Assembly: GCF_018069925.1 (NCBI RefSeq)
Contig: NZ_JAGPXB010000005.1
Location: 1 to 64,000 of the forward strand
Length of the DNA: 64,000 nucleotides
Reading direction: 5' to 3'
From: Flavobacterium erciyesense
GTDB taxonomy: Bacteria; Bacteroidota; Bacteroidia; Flavobacteriales; Flavobacteriaceae
The notes beneath the pieces were generated by a model. It saw nothing but the letters and a program-made list of their open reading frames with translations. It did not search any database and was not told the DNA's origin. Of this stretch, positions 37,001 through 45,803 are shown piece by piece. The translations under genes were made by a program, and so were the position numbers. How positions within the stretch are numbered: the stretch's first letter is position 1; each line of letters starts with the position of its first letter.

Positions 37001-39613
37001 ATGAGCTACTTAAAAAAGGAACTATATGAATTAATCTCAAATGATAATTCCATTTTTGATTTTATTCAACAATCCGCACTAGATGGGTTGTGGTATTGGG
37101 ATTTAGAAAACCCCGAAGAAGAATGGATGAATCCTAAATTTTGGACTACTTTAGGTTACAATCCAGATGAAATGCCACACAAATCAAGTGCTTGGCAAAA
37201 CATTATTTTCCCAGAAGACTTAGCCCTTGCTACCAATAACGTCACTAAACATTTACAAGATCCAAATCATCCTTACGACCAGGTATGCAGATACAAGCAT
37301 AAAAACGGTACTACCAAATGGATAAAATGTACTGGAAAAGCCATTCGAGATGAAAATGGGAAGCCAACACGTATGTTGGGAGCCCACATTGATATTACGG
37401 ACTTAAAATACCAAGAAGAACTTTTAGAAAAATGTAATGAAGCTGCTTTAATTGGATATTGGGAAGTAGATTTAGTAGAGCAAAAATTACATTGGAGTAG
37501 AATTACCAAAATAATTCACGAAACCCCACAAGATTACGAACCGGTACTTGAAAGTGCAATTAATTTCTTCAAAACAGGCGAAAACCGCGATGAAATCATC
37601 TCAAAATTTACCGAATGTGCCACAAACGGGACTCCTTATGATGTCCGTTTGCAAATTGTTACAGTAAACAACAACACAAAATGGGTACGTTCAATAGGAC
37701 AACCAATTTTTGTTGATGGAAAATGCGTAAAAGTCTACGGAACTTTTCAAGATATCACAACTGAAAAAGTGGCTAAACTTGCCCTAATAAAAGAAAAAGA
37801 AAAATTACAAACAGTACTCGAGGGCACTAATCTTGGTACATGGGAATGGGATATAAGTACGGGAGGCCTTGTATTTAACAAACGATGGGCTGGGATGATT
37901 GGTTACACAATTGAGGAATTAGAGCCGATCAGTATTCAAACTTGGCTAAACCTCGTGCATCCTGACGACTTAAAAGAATCAGAGGAAAAACTTCAAGATT
38001 GCTTCACAAGGAAAATAGATTTTTATAGTTCTGAATGTCGATTGCGCCACAAAAACGGTGAATGGATCTGGATTCTTGATCAGGGAAGGGTCATAAGTTG
38101 GGACGTTTACGGACAGCCATTATTGATGTATGGAACCCATACCGATATCACTGAAAGCAAAAACAAATTTGAGCTAAATAAACAATTCATAATACAAAAC
38201 CCTAATGCGATAGCCATGTTTGATAACAACATGCGTTATATTGCTTGTTCCGAAAAATGGCAATTAGATTATAACATTAAAAGTGTTTATGCTGAAGGGA
38301 AATCTATTTATGAATTATTTCCCGGATCTGAAGAAAAATGGAAAAAAATTCATGACGAATGTTTAACTGGAGTTGCAAAAAAGAATGATGAAGAGAAATT
38401 TTTTCTAGCAGATGGCACTGTACAATGGTTACAATGGGAAATAAAACCTTGGTATATAGACCAATCAAATGTTGGTGGCCTAATCGTGTATACCCTGGAC
38501 ATCACCGATAGAAAAAAAACAGAAGAAGCCTTTAGAATTAGTGAAGAAGCTTTTAGGGGCAATTTTGAAAATGCCGCTATCGGAATGGCTTTACTCAATG
38601 AGTCAGGACAATGGATGAAGGTCAATCAAAGCCTATGCAAAATTGTAGGCTATACAGAGCAGGAGCTCATGCAAATTACTTTTCAAGACATTACTCATCC
38701 TGAAGATCTCGATGCTGATTTAAAACTACTTAACGAACTTATAGCGGGTGATATAAATTTTTATCATATCGAAAAAAGATATATTTGCAAAAATGGTGAC
38801 ATTGTTCATTTAATTCTTGCTGCTTCATTAGTTCGCGATGAGAATCAAAAACCTTTATATTTCATTTCACAAATAATTGATATTACATCGCAAAAAAAAG
38901 CCGAAGAGGAAATTCAATCATTATTATTGGTAACGAAAGATCAAAATGAAAGACTGAAAAACTTCGCTCATATTGTATCACACAACTTGAGATCGCATTC
39001 TGGGAATATTGCCATGATGCTAGATTTATTGCTTTACGAAAACAAACATTTAGAAGAAAACGACGTTATACAATTACTCAATACCGCTTCTAAAAATCTA
39101 AAAGAAACTATTGCTCATTTGAATGAAGTAGTACTCATGAATACTACTATAAGCGATAATTTGATCAGTATTAATCTTAAAAACTCAATAGCATCAAGTA
39201 TTCAAAACCTACAAGCATTAATTAATAGCGCTCATGTAGAAATCCAAAATGAGGTTCAAGATGATGTTAATATTAAAGGAATTCCAGCATATGTAGATAG
39301 CATTTTACTGAATTTTATATCAAATGCAATCAAATACCGATCTACAATTTATCCACCAACAATAAAATTATATATGCTAAGTGAAAAAAATCACGCTGTA
39401 TTGTGCATTGCTGATAATGGAATTGGGATCGATTTAGAGAAAAATGGAGACAAGGTATTTGGCATGTACAAAACTTTTCATAGCAACGAAGATGCTCGTG
39501 GAATTGGACTATTTATCACTAAAAACCAAATTGAAGCCCTTGGAGGAAAAGTAGAAATAGAAAGCGAACTTAACAAAGGGACGACCTTTAAAATATATTT
39601 TAATTATGCCTAA
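37001..39613 (+). CDS. Five-PAS soluble sensor histidine kinase
   Basis: 870 residues without signal peptide or membrane helix, so cytoplasmic. Five PAS/PAC units in tandem end near residues 130, 255, 390, 510 and 640. Repeated marks are WYWDLENPEEEWMNPKFWTTLGY, RYKHKNGTTKWIKCTGKAI and the PAC closers GAHIDITD, GTFQDITT, GTHTDITE, YTLDITDR, QIIDITSQ. A dimerisation helix has phosphoacceptor His near 660 in HIVSHNLRSHSGNIA, without the usual proline. The ATPase domain has FISNAIKYRS (N), ADNGIGID (G1), and GIGLFITKNQIEALGG (G2). The last eight bases overlap the response-regulator start, so the pair is translationally coupled. Signals are unknown; the PAS set suggests redox or small-molecule sensing. 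Confidence 0.93.
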   Translation: MSYLKKELYELISNDNSIFDFIQQSALDGLWYWDLENPEEEWMNPKFWTTLGYNPDEMPHKSSAWQNIIFPEDLALATNNVTKHLQDPNHPYDQVCRYKHKNGTTKWIKCTGKAIRDENGKPTRMLGAHIDITDLKYQEELLEKCNEAALIGYWEVDLVEQKLHWSRITKIIHETPQDYEPVLESAINFFKTGENRDEIISKFTECATNGTPYDVRLQIVTVNNNTKWVRSIGQPIFVDGKCVKVYGTFQDITTEKVAKLALIKEKEKLQTVLEGTNLGTWEWDISTGGLVFNKRWAGMIGYTIEELEPISIQTWLNLVHPDDLKESEEKLQDCFTRKIDFYSSECRLRHKNGEWIWILDQGRVISWDVYGQPLLMYGTHTDITESKNKFELNKQFIIQNPNAIAMFDNNMRYIACSEKWQLDYNIKSVYAEGKSIYELFPGSEEKWKKIHDECLTGVAKKNDEEKFFLADGTVQWLQWEIKPWYIDQSNVGGLIVYTLDITDRKKTEEAFRISEEAFRGNFENAAIGMALLNESGQWMKVNQSLCKIVGYTEQELMQITFQDITHPEDLDADLKLLNELIAGDINFYHIEKRYICKNGDIVHLILAASLVRDENQKPLYFISQIIDITSQKKAEEEIQSLLLVTKDQNERLKNFAHIVSHNLRSHSGNIAMMLDLLLYENKHLEENDVIQLLNTASKNLKETIAHLNEVVLMNTTISDNLISINLKNSIASSIQNLQALINSAHVEIQNEVQDDVNIKGIPAYVDSILLNFISNAIKYRSTIYPPTIKLYMLSEKNHAVLCIADNGIGIDLEKNGDKVFGMYKTFHSNEDARGIGLFITKNQIEALGGKVEIESELNKGTTFKIYFNYA

Positions 39614-39992
39614 AATTGATATTGCCTGTATTATTGATGACGATCCTATTTTTGTTTTTGGAACAAAACGCATCATGGAAATTGCAAACTTTTGCGAAAG
39701 TTTTATGATTTTCAGAAATGGAAAAGAAGCTTTCGATAATTTGAAATCTATAATTATTGCAAATCAAAAGCTACCTGATTTAATTTTATTAGATTTAAAC
39801 ATGCCAATATGGGATGGATGGACTTTTTTGGACGAGTTTATAAAAATCCCTAGCGCAAATCCCATAACTATTTACATTATGACCAGTTCTATTGATCCTG
39901 CAGATATTGAAAAAGCAAAAAGTTATGATGCCGTAAGCAATTATCTTGTGAAACCTATTACAATAGAAGAGTTACAAAAACTTATTTCGTAA
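39606..39992 (+). CDS. Stand-alone receiver-domain response regulator
   Basis: 128 residues, receiver only. The acidic pocket is CIIDDDPIF, phosphoacceptor Asp 63 (LILLDLNMPIWDGWTFL), Thr/Ser in IMTSSIDPAD and Lys in YLVKPI. The N-terminus starts inside the kinase stop region (overlap of eight bases). With no output domain it must act through protein contacts, as in other flavobacterial PAS kinase-receiver pairs. Confidence 0.93.
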   Translation: MPKIDIACIIDDDPIFVFGTKRIMEIANFCESFMIFRNGKEAFDNLKSIIIANQKLPDLILLDLNMPIWDGWTFLDEFIKIPSANPITIYIMTSSIDPADIEKAKSYDAVSNYLVKPITIEELQKLIS

Positions 39993-40042
39993 TATTGCTG
40001 CTGCAAAAAAAAACGTGTAAATTAACACTATTATCTTTTTTC

Positions 40043-40103
40043 GGTAAAAAACTTTTTTCAAAAGATTTCACGAGTGTATCAATTGAAAAAAGTTTTTTTT
40101 TGT
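40043..40103. terminator. Bidirectional terminator-like hairpin
   Basis: AAAAAACTTTTTTCAA / TTGAAAAAAGTTTTTT with a ~25-base loop and T-tracts on both strands, between the receiver gene and the convergent cysteine desulfurase gene. Confidence 0.7.
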
Positions 40104-40125
40104 TTTACAACTAAAATAAAGTTAC

Positions 40126-41250
40126 TTAAATAGCTTGTAAAGCTTGAACAAATAGATCAATATCTTCTTTGGTGTTGTATTGACTCAGAGAGACACGTAA
40201 ACTTGGCTTTTTTAAATCCTCACCCGAAAGTATTTCGGCCAACACATGCGAAGGCTTTATACTGCCCGATTGACAAGCACTCCCACGCGATACAGCAATA
40301 CCTTTCATATCCAAATGAAATAAAATCATCACCGTTTTACTTTCGGGAAAAGGCAACAGGATATTTACAACAGTATGTAAACCGTCTGCTGGTCCATTTA
40401 CTCTAATACCCGGAAACGAATCTTCAAGTGATTTCAGTAAATAGGATTTAAGCAATTTTATATGCTGTTCATCCTCGATTAAACTATCATAACTCAACGT
40501 CAAGGCATGCGCCATGCCAGCAATTTGATGTAAAGCCTCAGTACCTGCACGCAATCCTTTTTCTTGTTCACCTCCAAAAAAAAGTGGTTGCAATCCCGAA
40601 TTTTTGCGAATATAAGCAAAACCCACACCCTTCGGTCCATGAAACTTATGAGCACTTGCTACTAAAAAATCAATGGGTAACTGGCTCAAATCAAGCGCTA
40701 ATTTCCCCACTGATTGTACTGCATCAGTATGGAACAAAGCAGAATGCTCTTGACATATTACACCTACGCGATGCAAATCAAGTATGCTACCAATTTCATT
40801 ATTCACATGCATTAAACTTACAAGGGTTTTGCGTTCCTGACCAAGCAATTCTACTAAATGAGTCAAATCTACAGTCCCATCGGCTTGTAAATTCACGAAA
40901 TCTACCTGAATTTTAAATTCATTTTGCAATGCCAAAACTGCATACAAAACCGCATGATGCTCAATTTTACTGGTTATAATGCGGGTTATTTTCAAATCAA
41001 GCACCGCAGAACGAAGAATCCAATTGTTTCCTTCGGTGCCACCTGAAGTAAAAATAATCTCCTGCGCTGTTGCATTTAGGTTTTTAGCAATCGATTTTCT
41101 AGCTAATTCTAAAGTGTTTTTTGCTGACCTACCAGAACTATGGGTAGACGATGGATTGCCATATTCTTGCGTTAAAACACGGGTCATTTCTTGAATTACT
41201 TCAGGTCGTAAGGCGCTTGTAGCAGCATTATCGAGATATACTTTATTCAT
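40126..41250 (-). CDS. Cysteine desulfurase (NifS/IscS-like)
   Basis: 374 residues, PLP enzyme releasing sulfur from cysteine as persulfide. YLDNAATSALRPEV N-terminus, GTEGNNW loop, VNNEIGSI, SAHKFHGPKGVGF (PLP Lys), and the mobile cysteine segment SRGSACQSG. The C-terminal CQSG and length resemble class I (NifS-type) rather than SufS. It sits in front of rarD's stop by 38 bases on the same strand, without any fes or suf genes near. It could supply sulfur for tRNA modification. Confidence 0.92.
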   Translation of the reverse strand: MNKVYLDNAATSALRPEVIQEMTRVLTQEYGNPSSTHSSGRSAKNTLELARKSIAKNLNATAQEIIFTSGGTEGNNWILRSAVLDLKITRIITSKIEHHAVLYAVLALQNEFKIQVDFVNLQADGTVDLTHLVELLGQERKTLVSLMHVNNEIGSILDLHRVGVICQEHSALFHTDAVQSVGKLALDLSQLPIDFLVASAHKFHGPKGVGFAYIRKNSGLQPLFFGGEQEKGLRAGTEALHQIAGMAHALTLSYDSLIEDEQHIKLLKSYLLKSLEDSFPGIRVNGPADGLHTVVNILLPFPESKTVMILFHLDMKGIAVSRGSACQSGSIKPSHVLAEILSGEDLKKPSLRVSLSQYNTKEDIDLFVQALQAI

Positions 41251-41288
41251 GGTGATTAATACTAATTAGGTCAATTAAATGACTTTTG

Positions 41289-42188
41289 TTAAACCAAACT
41301 GGCTTTCTTTTTCCCAAAAAATAACTTTTCATTAAAAATTACAATCGAAACCAAAATTAGGAAATATGAAAAGAGTTGTACAAAGCTCACTTGTTCATCA
41401 TAATAAAAAATAGCAAGTAAAAAATTGATGATTGGGTTAATATATATCATAATTCCAACCGCCGAAGAGCTTATTCCTTTCAGTGCATACAGATTTAAAA
41501 ACAAAGGAATTACCGTAAAAAATACAACAATAAGCGCCATGCACCCATAAAACAACGGTTCGGTAGGAACAGCGCCACTATCTGTAGGATAAAAAGGAGC
41601 CAAAATTACGGCAGTTAAAATCAGTTGTATCGTAAGTCCAAAAAACTTATCAATTGCCGTATTTTTTCGTTGACTTATAATGTAAAACGCATAAGTAGCT
41701 GCTGTTAACAGACTATAAAAAATAGCACTAAAATGACCATAACCCAACAGTATACAACTCACAAAACTTACAAAAACAGCAAACCACTGCCATTTACTTA
41801 ACTGCTCCTTAAGTAAAAAATAGGCAAAGACTGTGGTTAAAATAGGACAAATTAGATAGGCTAACGAAGCAGCATTAACGCTCACATGGTTCATTACAAA
41901 AATATAAATGAACCAATTGCTTGATAAAAATACAGCTCCACCCAAGGTCATCACAATAGCATTGCGCTGCTCCACCACAGGCAAAGAACGCAAATAATGC
42001 CAATTTTGCGTAACTACTTTTCTCCTAAAAAGTACGTTAATCAAAATCATTGTAGCAACACTAAAAAAAACGCGGTAAAACAATATATCGAGTGAAGGAT
42101 AATTTTGCAGCGGTTTGAGAGCAAAACTAAAAAATCCCCAAATAAAAAAAGCCGCAAAGGCCGCCGCATAATACTTATTTCGTGCCAT
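41289..42188 (-). CDS. rarD: EamA-family permease (RarD-like)
   Basis: 299 residues from ATG 42188 (MARNKYYAAAFAAFFIWGFFSF). The longer open frame to 42296 crosses the promoter box at 42208-42215 and is rejected. Ten hydrophobic helices, two EamA halves. LPVVEQRNAIVMTLGGAVFLSSNWFIYIFVMNHVS is a RarD-type segment (WxxYIxxVN), and FYSLLTAATYAFYIISQRK opens the second half. Probable drug/metabolite exporter in the inner membrane; the substrate is unknown. Confidence 0.88.
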   Translation of the reverse strand: MARNKYYAAAFAAFFIWGFFSFALKPLQNYPSLDILFYRVFFSVATMILINVLFRRKVVTQNWHYLRSLPVVEQRNAIVMTLGGAVFLSSNWFIYIFVMNHVSVNAASLAYLICPILTTVFAYFLLKEQLSKWQWFAVFVSFVSCILLGYGHFSAIFYSLLTAATYAFYIISQRKNTAIDKFFGLTIQLILTAVILAPFYPTDSGAVPTEPLFYGCMALIVVFFTVIPLFLNLYALKGISSSAVGIMIYINPIINFLLAIFYYDEQVSFVQLFSYFLILVSIVIFNEKLFFGKKKASLV

Positions 42189-42207
42189 GAAAGATATAAA
42201 ATAAGTG

Positions 42208-42215
42208 CAAAGATA
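42208..42215 (-). promoter_or_regulatory. -7 box (TATCTTTG) for rarD
   Basis: Minus-strand TATCTTTG, 19 bases before the ATG at 42188; also supports that start. Confidence 0.6.
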
Positions 42216-42356
42216 CTGATTTATGTTGGCTAAATCCGTAAGTGAACTCCTTTCTGAGAGCAAACTTTTGAAGCAAAAAAGAGGTTCCTTCAACACAATA
42301 TCTTGTTAAAAATGGGAATTTTAAAACGGAATCGATTTGATACAGATTAAAAATTA

Positions 42357-42364
42357 TATTTTTG
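42357..42364 (+). promoter_or_regulatory. -7 box (TATTTTTG) for the duplicated-domain lipoprotein
   Basis: TATTTTTG, 19 bases before the ATG at 42384. Confidence 0.6.
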
Positions 42365-42383
42365 TTCTAAATAGACCAAAGAA

Positions 42384-43331
42384 ATGAAAAAAATATTGAG
42401 CCTAGTAACACTAGCACTACTGTTTACCAGCTGTGATGACGGAGATTTAGTACAAGAAGACCTTAGTTTTGACAATGTTGATCCTGTAAAATGTGCTAAT
42501 AACAACATCATTTACAAGATAAAAGATAATGAAGCTTTTATCATTGATGCTACAGGAATTACATTTCCTACTGAGGAAGGTAGTCAAGAAATCATTATCA
42601 GTTCAACCAATCGTGTCCTATACCGCTCGTACAAAGGAACAGTAACATCAGCCACTTTCTGCGAAACGATACCGCCAGCAAATCCAATTGTAAGCAACCA
42701 ATGGACAGCAAAAGACGGTGGAATAATTGTGATTAGCACTAAAGCAATAAAACCCCCAAACACAACTGATAACAGTACTAGAATCACTGGATACAACCAC
42801 AATATCAGTTTTAAAAACGTTACTTTTATTAAAGAAAATGGCACGCAAGTGTATGAAACATTTGCTTTTGGAAACTATAAAACCACAGCAACACCTTTGC
42901 CATTTTCATTTACCAAAGTGTTAAAGCAATGTCCTACATCCAAACAATTGTACGATAGAAATAGTGCTGAAGCGCTAATTTTAGACATCGACCCAAGCCT
43001 AATTAGCAATACACCGACACCTTTAAATACGCCAAGAACAGCATTAATTGGTACTACAACAAACAAACTTACCTACCGATTATTTGGCGGTTTATTGACT
43101 GACGATTACTTCTGCAACCCTACTTATCCTGCTACACCTGTAGTGAATGAAGAGTGGTTGGGCGTCGCTGGAGTTGACAATACTAGCGGAATAATTGAAG
43201 TTACAACAGCCTCTTTTGGTAACGGATTTAAGCATACAATTGTTCTAAAAAAGGTAAAAATGAAGAAAGGAAATAATGATTTTTTACTAGGTGACAATTA
43301 CATTTATGGCGAACTTTTAACGACAAATTAA
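42384..43331 (+). CDS. Lipoprotein with an internally duplicated domain, unknown function
   Basis: 315 residues. Signal MKKILSLVTLALLFTSC with Cys 17, then an Asp-rich linker. Two copies of one domain (about 30-165 and 170-315) line up: NIIYKIKDNEAFIIDA with KQLYDRNSAEALILDID, ISSTNRVLYRSYKGTVTSATFC with IGTTTNKLTYRLFGGLLTDDYFC, PPANPIVSNQWTAKDGGIIVI with YPATPVVNEEWLGVAG...GIIEV, and HNISFKNVTFIK with HTIVLKKVKMKK. Each has a conserved Cys (C..CET and C..CNP) that could form disulfides. No known name was recognised. The gene stands alone with its own promoter and terminator. Confidence 0.75.
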   Translation: MKKILSLVTLALLFTSCDDGDLVQEDLSFDNVDPVKCANNNIIYKIKDNEAFIIDATGITFPTEEGSQEIIISSTNRVLYRSYKGTVTSATFCETIPPANPIVSNQWTAKDGGIIVISTKAIKPPNTTDNSTRITGYNHNISFKNVTFIKENGTQVYETFAFGNYKTTATPLPFSFTKVLKQCPTSKQLYDRNSAEALILDIDPSLISNTPTPLNTPRTALIGTTTNKLTYRLFGGLLTDDYFCNPTYPATPVVNEEWLGVAGVDNTSGIIEVTTASFGNGFKHTIVLKKVKMKKGNNDFLLGDNYIYGELLTTN

Positions 43332-43369
43332 GAGTGAAAATCAGTTAAAAAAACACTGCTTTTTTGAGC

Positions 43370-43432
43370 CAAAAAATCCCAAATTCTAGTAGGTATTTAA
43401 TACCATAAAACTAGGATTTGGGATTTTTTTTT
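43370..43432. terminator. Bidirectional terminator between the lipoprotein and the Smr gene
   Basis: AAATCCCAAATTCTAG / CTAGGATTTGGGATTT stem with long loop and T-runs on both strands. Confidence 0.85.
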
Positions 43433-43460
43433 GCTTTCAAAAAACGCAAAAAAAGAGCAC

Positions 43461-44012
43461 TTACATTGCGCTTTGTTTGATAAAAACTTCGGTTGCACCT
43501 AAACCATATTTTTGATAATTGGCGTCCCTAAAATCGATATTATCATAGCGACCCAATAAAAAATCCAATTCTGATTTTAAGATTCCTTCACCAACTCCGT
43601 GTATAAAAATGATTCTCGGAATTCTGTTTCTGATTGCAAATTCAATATGTCGTTTAGCCGTTTCCGTTTGTAAAGTCAAGATATCATAATTTGACATACC
43701 ACGTTTGTTTGGAACCAACTTTTCGATATGTAAATCGAATTCTGGAGCGGCAATTTCGTGCTTCGATTTCTTTTCTTTCACAAAACTACGCGGTTTTGGA
43801 ATTTCTTTTTGCTTTGCAACCTCACTTACATTAATTCTTTTAATGTCATTTAGTAAATTACTGGAATCGTTTACTTTAATAATTTCGTTGACAAAAAATG
43901 TCATCGTGAAACCATCCTCAGTTTCTATTGTAACTTGGTTCTTTTGAACGCTCAAAACACGTCCACTGATGGCATCATCTAATACCTCTACTCGATCGCC
44001 TTTAGTTATCAT
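43461..44012 (-). CDS. Smr-domain protein (DUF2027-type, MutS2-like C-terminus)
   Basis: 183 residues. The N-terminal part is a small beta-barrel (GDRVEVLDDAISGRVLSVQKNQVTIETEDGFTMTFFVNEI), followed by a charged linker, and the Smr domain at about 100-183 with PEFDLHIEKL, ETAKRHIEFAIRNRIPRIIFIHGVGEGILKSEL and a final YGLGATEVFIKQ. Smr domains act as nucleases on DNA or RNA; DUF2027 proteins without a MutS core are typical of Bacteroidetes. It overlaps the upstream 61-residue gene by 11 bases, so the two are coupled. Confidence 0.9.
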   Translation of the reverse strand: MITKGDRVEVLDDAISGRVLSVQKNQVTIETEDGFTMTFFVNEIIKVNDSSNLLNDIKRINVSEVAKQKEIPKPRSFVKEKKSKHEIAAPEFDLHIEKLVPNKRGMSNYDILTLQTETAKRHIEFAIRNRIPRIIFIHGVGEGILKSELDFLLGRYDNIDFRDANYQKYGLGATEVFIKQSAM

Positions 44013-44187
44013 GCTCTTCTTTTTTATCTTGATTTTTACTCGGTGTTTTAGCGCTTAATCGCATCATGCCAAACATAAAAACTAGAATTGCTCCCACCAT
44101 TATGTACACATTTTTTTCTTTGCTTATCTGTTCGTTGAAAGCTACTGCTATTGCAACTACCATTATCAGAAGTACTATTTTTTTCAT
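44002..44187 (-). CDS. Small two-helix membrane protein upstream of the Smr gene
   Basis: 61 residues from ATG 44187 (MKKIVLLIMVVAIAVAF); the open frame to 44244 crosses the promoter box. Two hydrophobic helices (about 3-17 and 27-42), then a charged tail (SKNQDKKEEHDN). The stop overlaps the Smr gene start (44002-44012), which indicates co-translation. No family recognised. Confidence 0.7.
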   Translation of the reverse strand: MKKIVLLIMVVAIAVAFNEQISKEKNVYIMVGAILVFMFGMMRLSAKTPSKNQDKKEEHDN

Positions 44188-44205
44188 CTTTAAAATATCA
44201 GTTTC

Positions 44206-44213
44206 CAAAAGTA
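44206..44213 (-). promoter_or_regulatory. -7 box (TACTTTTG) for the small membrane protein and Smr gene
   Basis: Minus-strand TACTTTTG, 18 bases before ATG 44187. Confidence 0.55.
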
Positions 44214-44279
44214 CTGAATTTAAAATTGCCTCCTTTATTCTCAAAAAAGTTTCTCTTTTTTTTTGTACTATTGTACCAT

Positions 44280-44567
44280 ATGGAACTCGAAGAAATACAA
44301 AAATTCATGCTACCTTGTTTAAGCAAAACACTCTTTGGAATTGAGTGTTTGGGTTGCGGTTTTCAGCGGAGTATATTCTTGCTTTTGCAAGGAGAATTTA
44401 AAGCCTCTTTCGAAATGTATCCAGCCATTTTTACGAGCTTAATTTTCATTGCTTCGCTACTTCTAAATGCGGTTCATAAAAAAGGGAATTACTCAAAAAT
44501 GATTTTTGTTTTAGCGGTCATTAACGTATCGATAATGATAGCTGGTTATTACTACAAACATTTTTAA
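44280..44567 (+). CDS. DUF2752-family membrane protein
   Basis: 95 residues from ATG 44280 (MELEEIQKFMLPCLSKTLFGIECLGCGFQRS). The CLGCGFQRS motif near residue 23-31 is the hallmark of DUF2752, followed by two hydrophobic helices (about 45-62 and 73-90). Upstream in-frame codons belong to AT-rich spacer. Inner membrane protein of unknown function; the two cysteines might bind metal. Confidence 0.85.
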   Translation: MELEEIQKFMLPCLSKTLFGIECLGCGFQRSIFLLLQGEFKASFEMYPAIFTSLIFIASLLLNAVHKKGNYSKMIFVLAVINVSIMIAGYYYKHF

Positions 44568-44713
44568 AATTCATTTTTTCGAAAAAAACTTGCCGCGCAA
44601 TTTATTCGCATACGCACAGATTCTTTTTGATTGTAAAGACCTTTTTTAACAAATTGAATTGAATTCGTGTTTCACTTTTTGCGTAAGCGTACGGCTGTAT
44701 AAAAATTGTTCAA

Positions 44714-44721
44714 TACCTTTG
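44714..44721 (+). promoter_or_regulatory. -7 box (TACCTTTG) for cysM
   Basis: TACCTTTG, with a leader of about 112 bases before 44840. The leader holds no obvious riboswitch. Confidence 0.5.
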
Positions 44722-44839
44722 CAAAAGTTCGCAACGATCTAAATTTTAAAAATAAAAGCAAGTCACAAAATCTTTCAAATAAAATAGACCAAATCATCTC
44801 TCAAAAGTTGAAGATGCCTTTACAATTGCTAGGAGTAAA

Positions 44840-45760
44840 ATGAAAGATAAAGTGCATTACAAATTATATCCAATGAAAGCATACCCCTTACTTGAATTAA
44901 TTGGCAACACGCCTTTAGTCGAATCAAGTCACTTAGTAAAAAATAAAAACGTCAAACTTTTATTAAAGTTAGAAGGAAATAATCCTGGCGGTAGTGTAAA
45001 AGACCGAGCAGCTTACAATATGATCAAAGCGGCACTTGATCGCGGTGACATCAAAAAAGGCGACAAGCTTATTGAAGCTACAAGTGGCAACACCGGAATT
45101 GCATTAGCCATGATAGCGCAACTTTTTAATATTGAAATCGAACTGGTATTACCAGAAGATTCCACAATTGAACGTACTCTAACGATGAGGGCCTATGGAG
45201 CGACTGTTACCTTAACACCAGCCGAAACTGGAATCATTGGCTCAAGAGATTATGCAGACAAAAAAGTAGCAGAAGGCGGCTATGTTATGCTAAACCAATT
45301 TGCCAATGATGACAACTGGAAAGCACACTACAACACCACTGGACCAGAAGTTTGGCGCGATACCGAAGGAACCGTAACTCATTTTGTGGCGGCCATGGGA
45401 ACAACGGGAACAATCATTGGTACCTCAACCTTCTTGAAAGAGCAAAATTCAGCTATTCAAATTGTTGGTGCACAACCAAGCGATGGGTCTCAAATTCCAG
45501 GTATTAGAAAATGGCCTCAAGAGTACTTGCCGAAAATTTTCGATGCAAGTAAAGTTGATGTTACAATTGAAATTACAGAAGCAGAAGCGAGAGCTATGAC
45601 CAAACGTTTGGCACGAGAAGAAGGCATATTTGCGGGCATGAGCAGCGGAGGCTCGGTAGCGGCTGCTTGCAAAATTGCCGAATCAATCGAATCTGGAGTG
45701 ATTGTAGCCATTATTTGTGATCGCGGGGACAGATATTTATCCTCTGATCTTTTTGATTAA
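44840..45760 (+). CDS. cysM: Cysteine synthase B
   Basis: 306 residues. It joins sulfide (or thiosulfate) to O-acetylserine. LELIGNTPLVESSHL, LKLEGNNPGGSVKDRAA (PLP Lys), [32 protein letters not shown], and AIICDRGDRYLSS. GNNPGGSVKDRAA and CDRGDRYLS are CysM rather than CysK features. An AGGAG lies four bases before 44840; the alternative ATG at 44873 (MKAYPLLELIG) fits the family start better, so the true start is undecided. This is the second synthase in the window, unlinked to cysE. Confidence 0.92.
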   Translation: MKDKVHYKLYPMKAYPLLELIGNTPLVESSHLVKNKNVKLLLKLEGNNPGGSVKDRAAYNMIKAALDRGDIKKGDKLIEATSGNTGIALAMIAQLFNIEIELVLPEDSTIERTLTMRAYGATVTLTPAETGIIGSRDYADKKVAEGGYVMLNQFANDDNWKAHYNTTGPEVWRDTEGTVTHFVAAMGTTGTIIGTSTFLKEQNSAIQIVGAQPSDGSQIPGIRKWPQEYLPKIFDASKVDVTIEITEAEARAMTKRLAREEGIFAGMSSGGSVAAACKIAESIESGVIVAIICDRGDRYLSSDLFD

Positions 45761-45803
45761 TAATGGCCATCTAAAACAGTAATCTTTGCAAAACTTTATA
45801 TTT

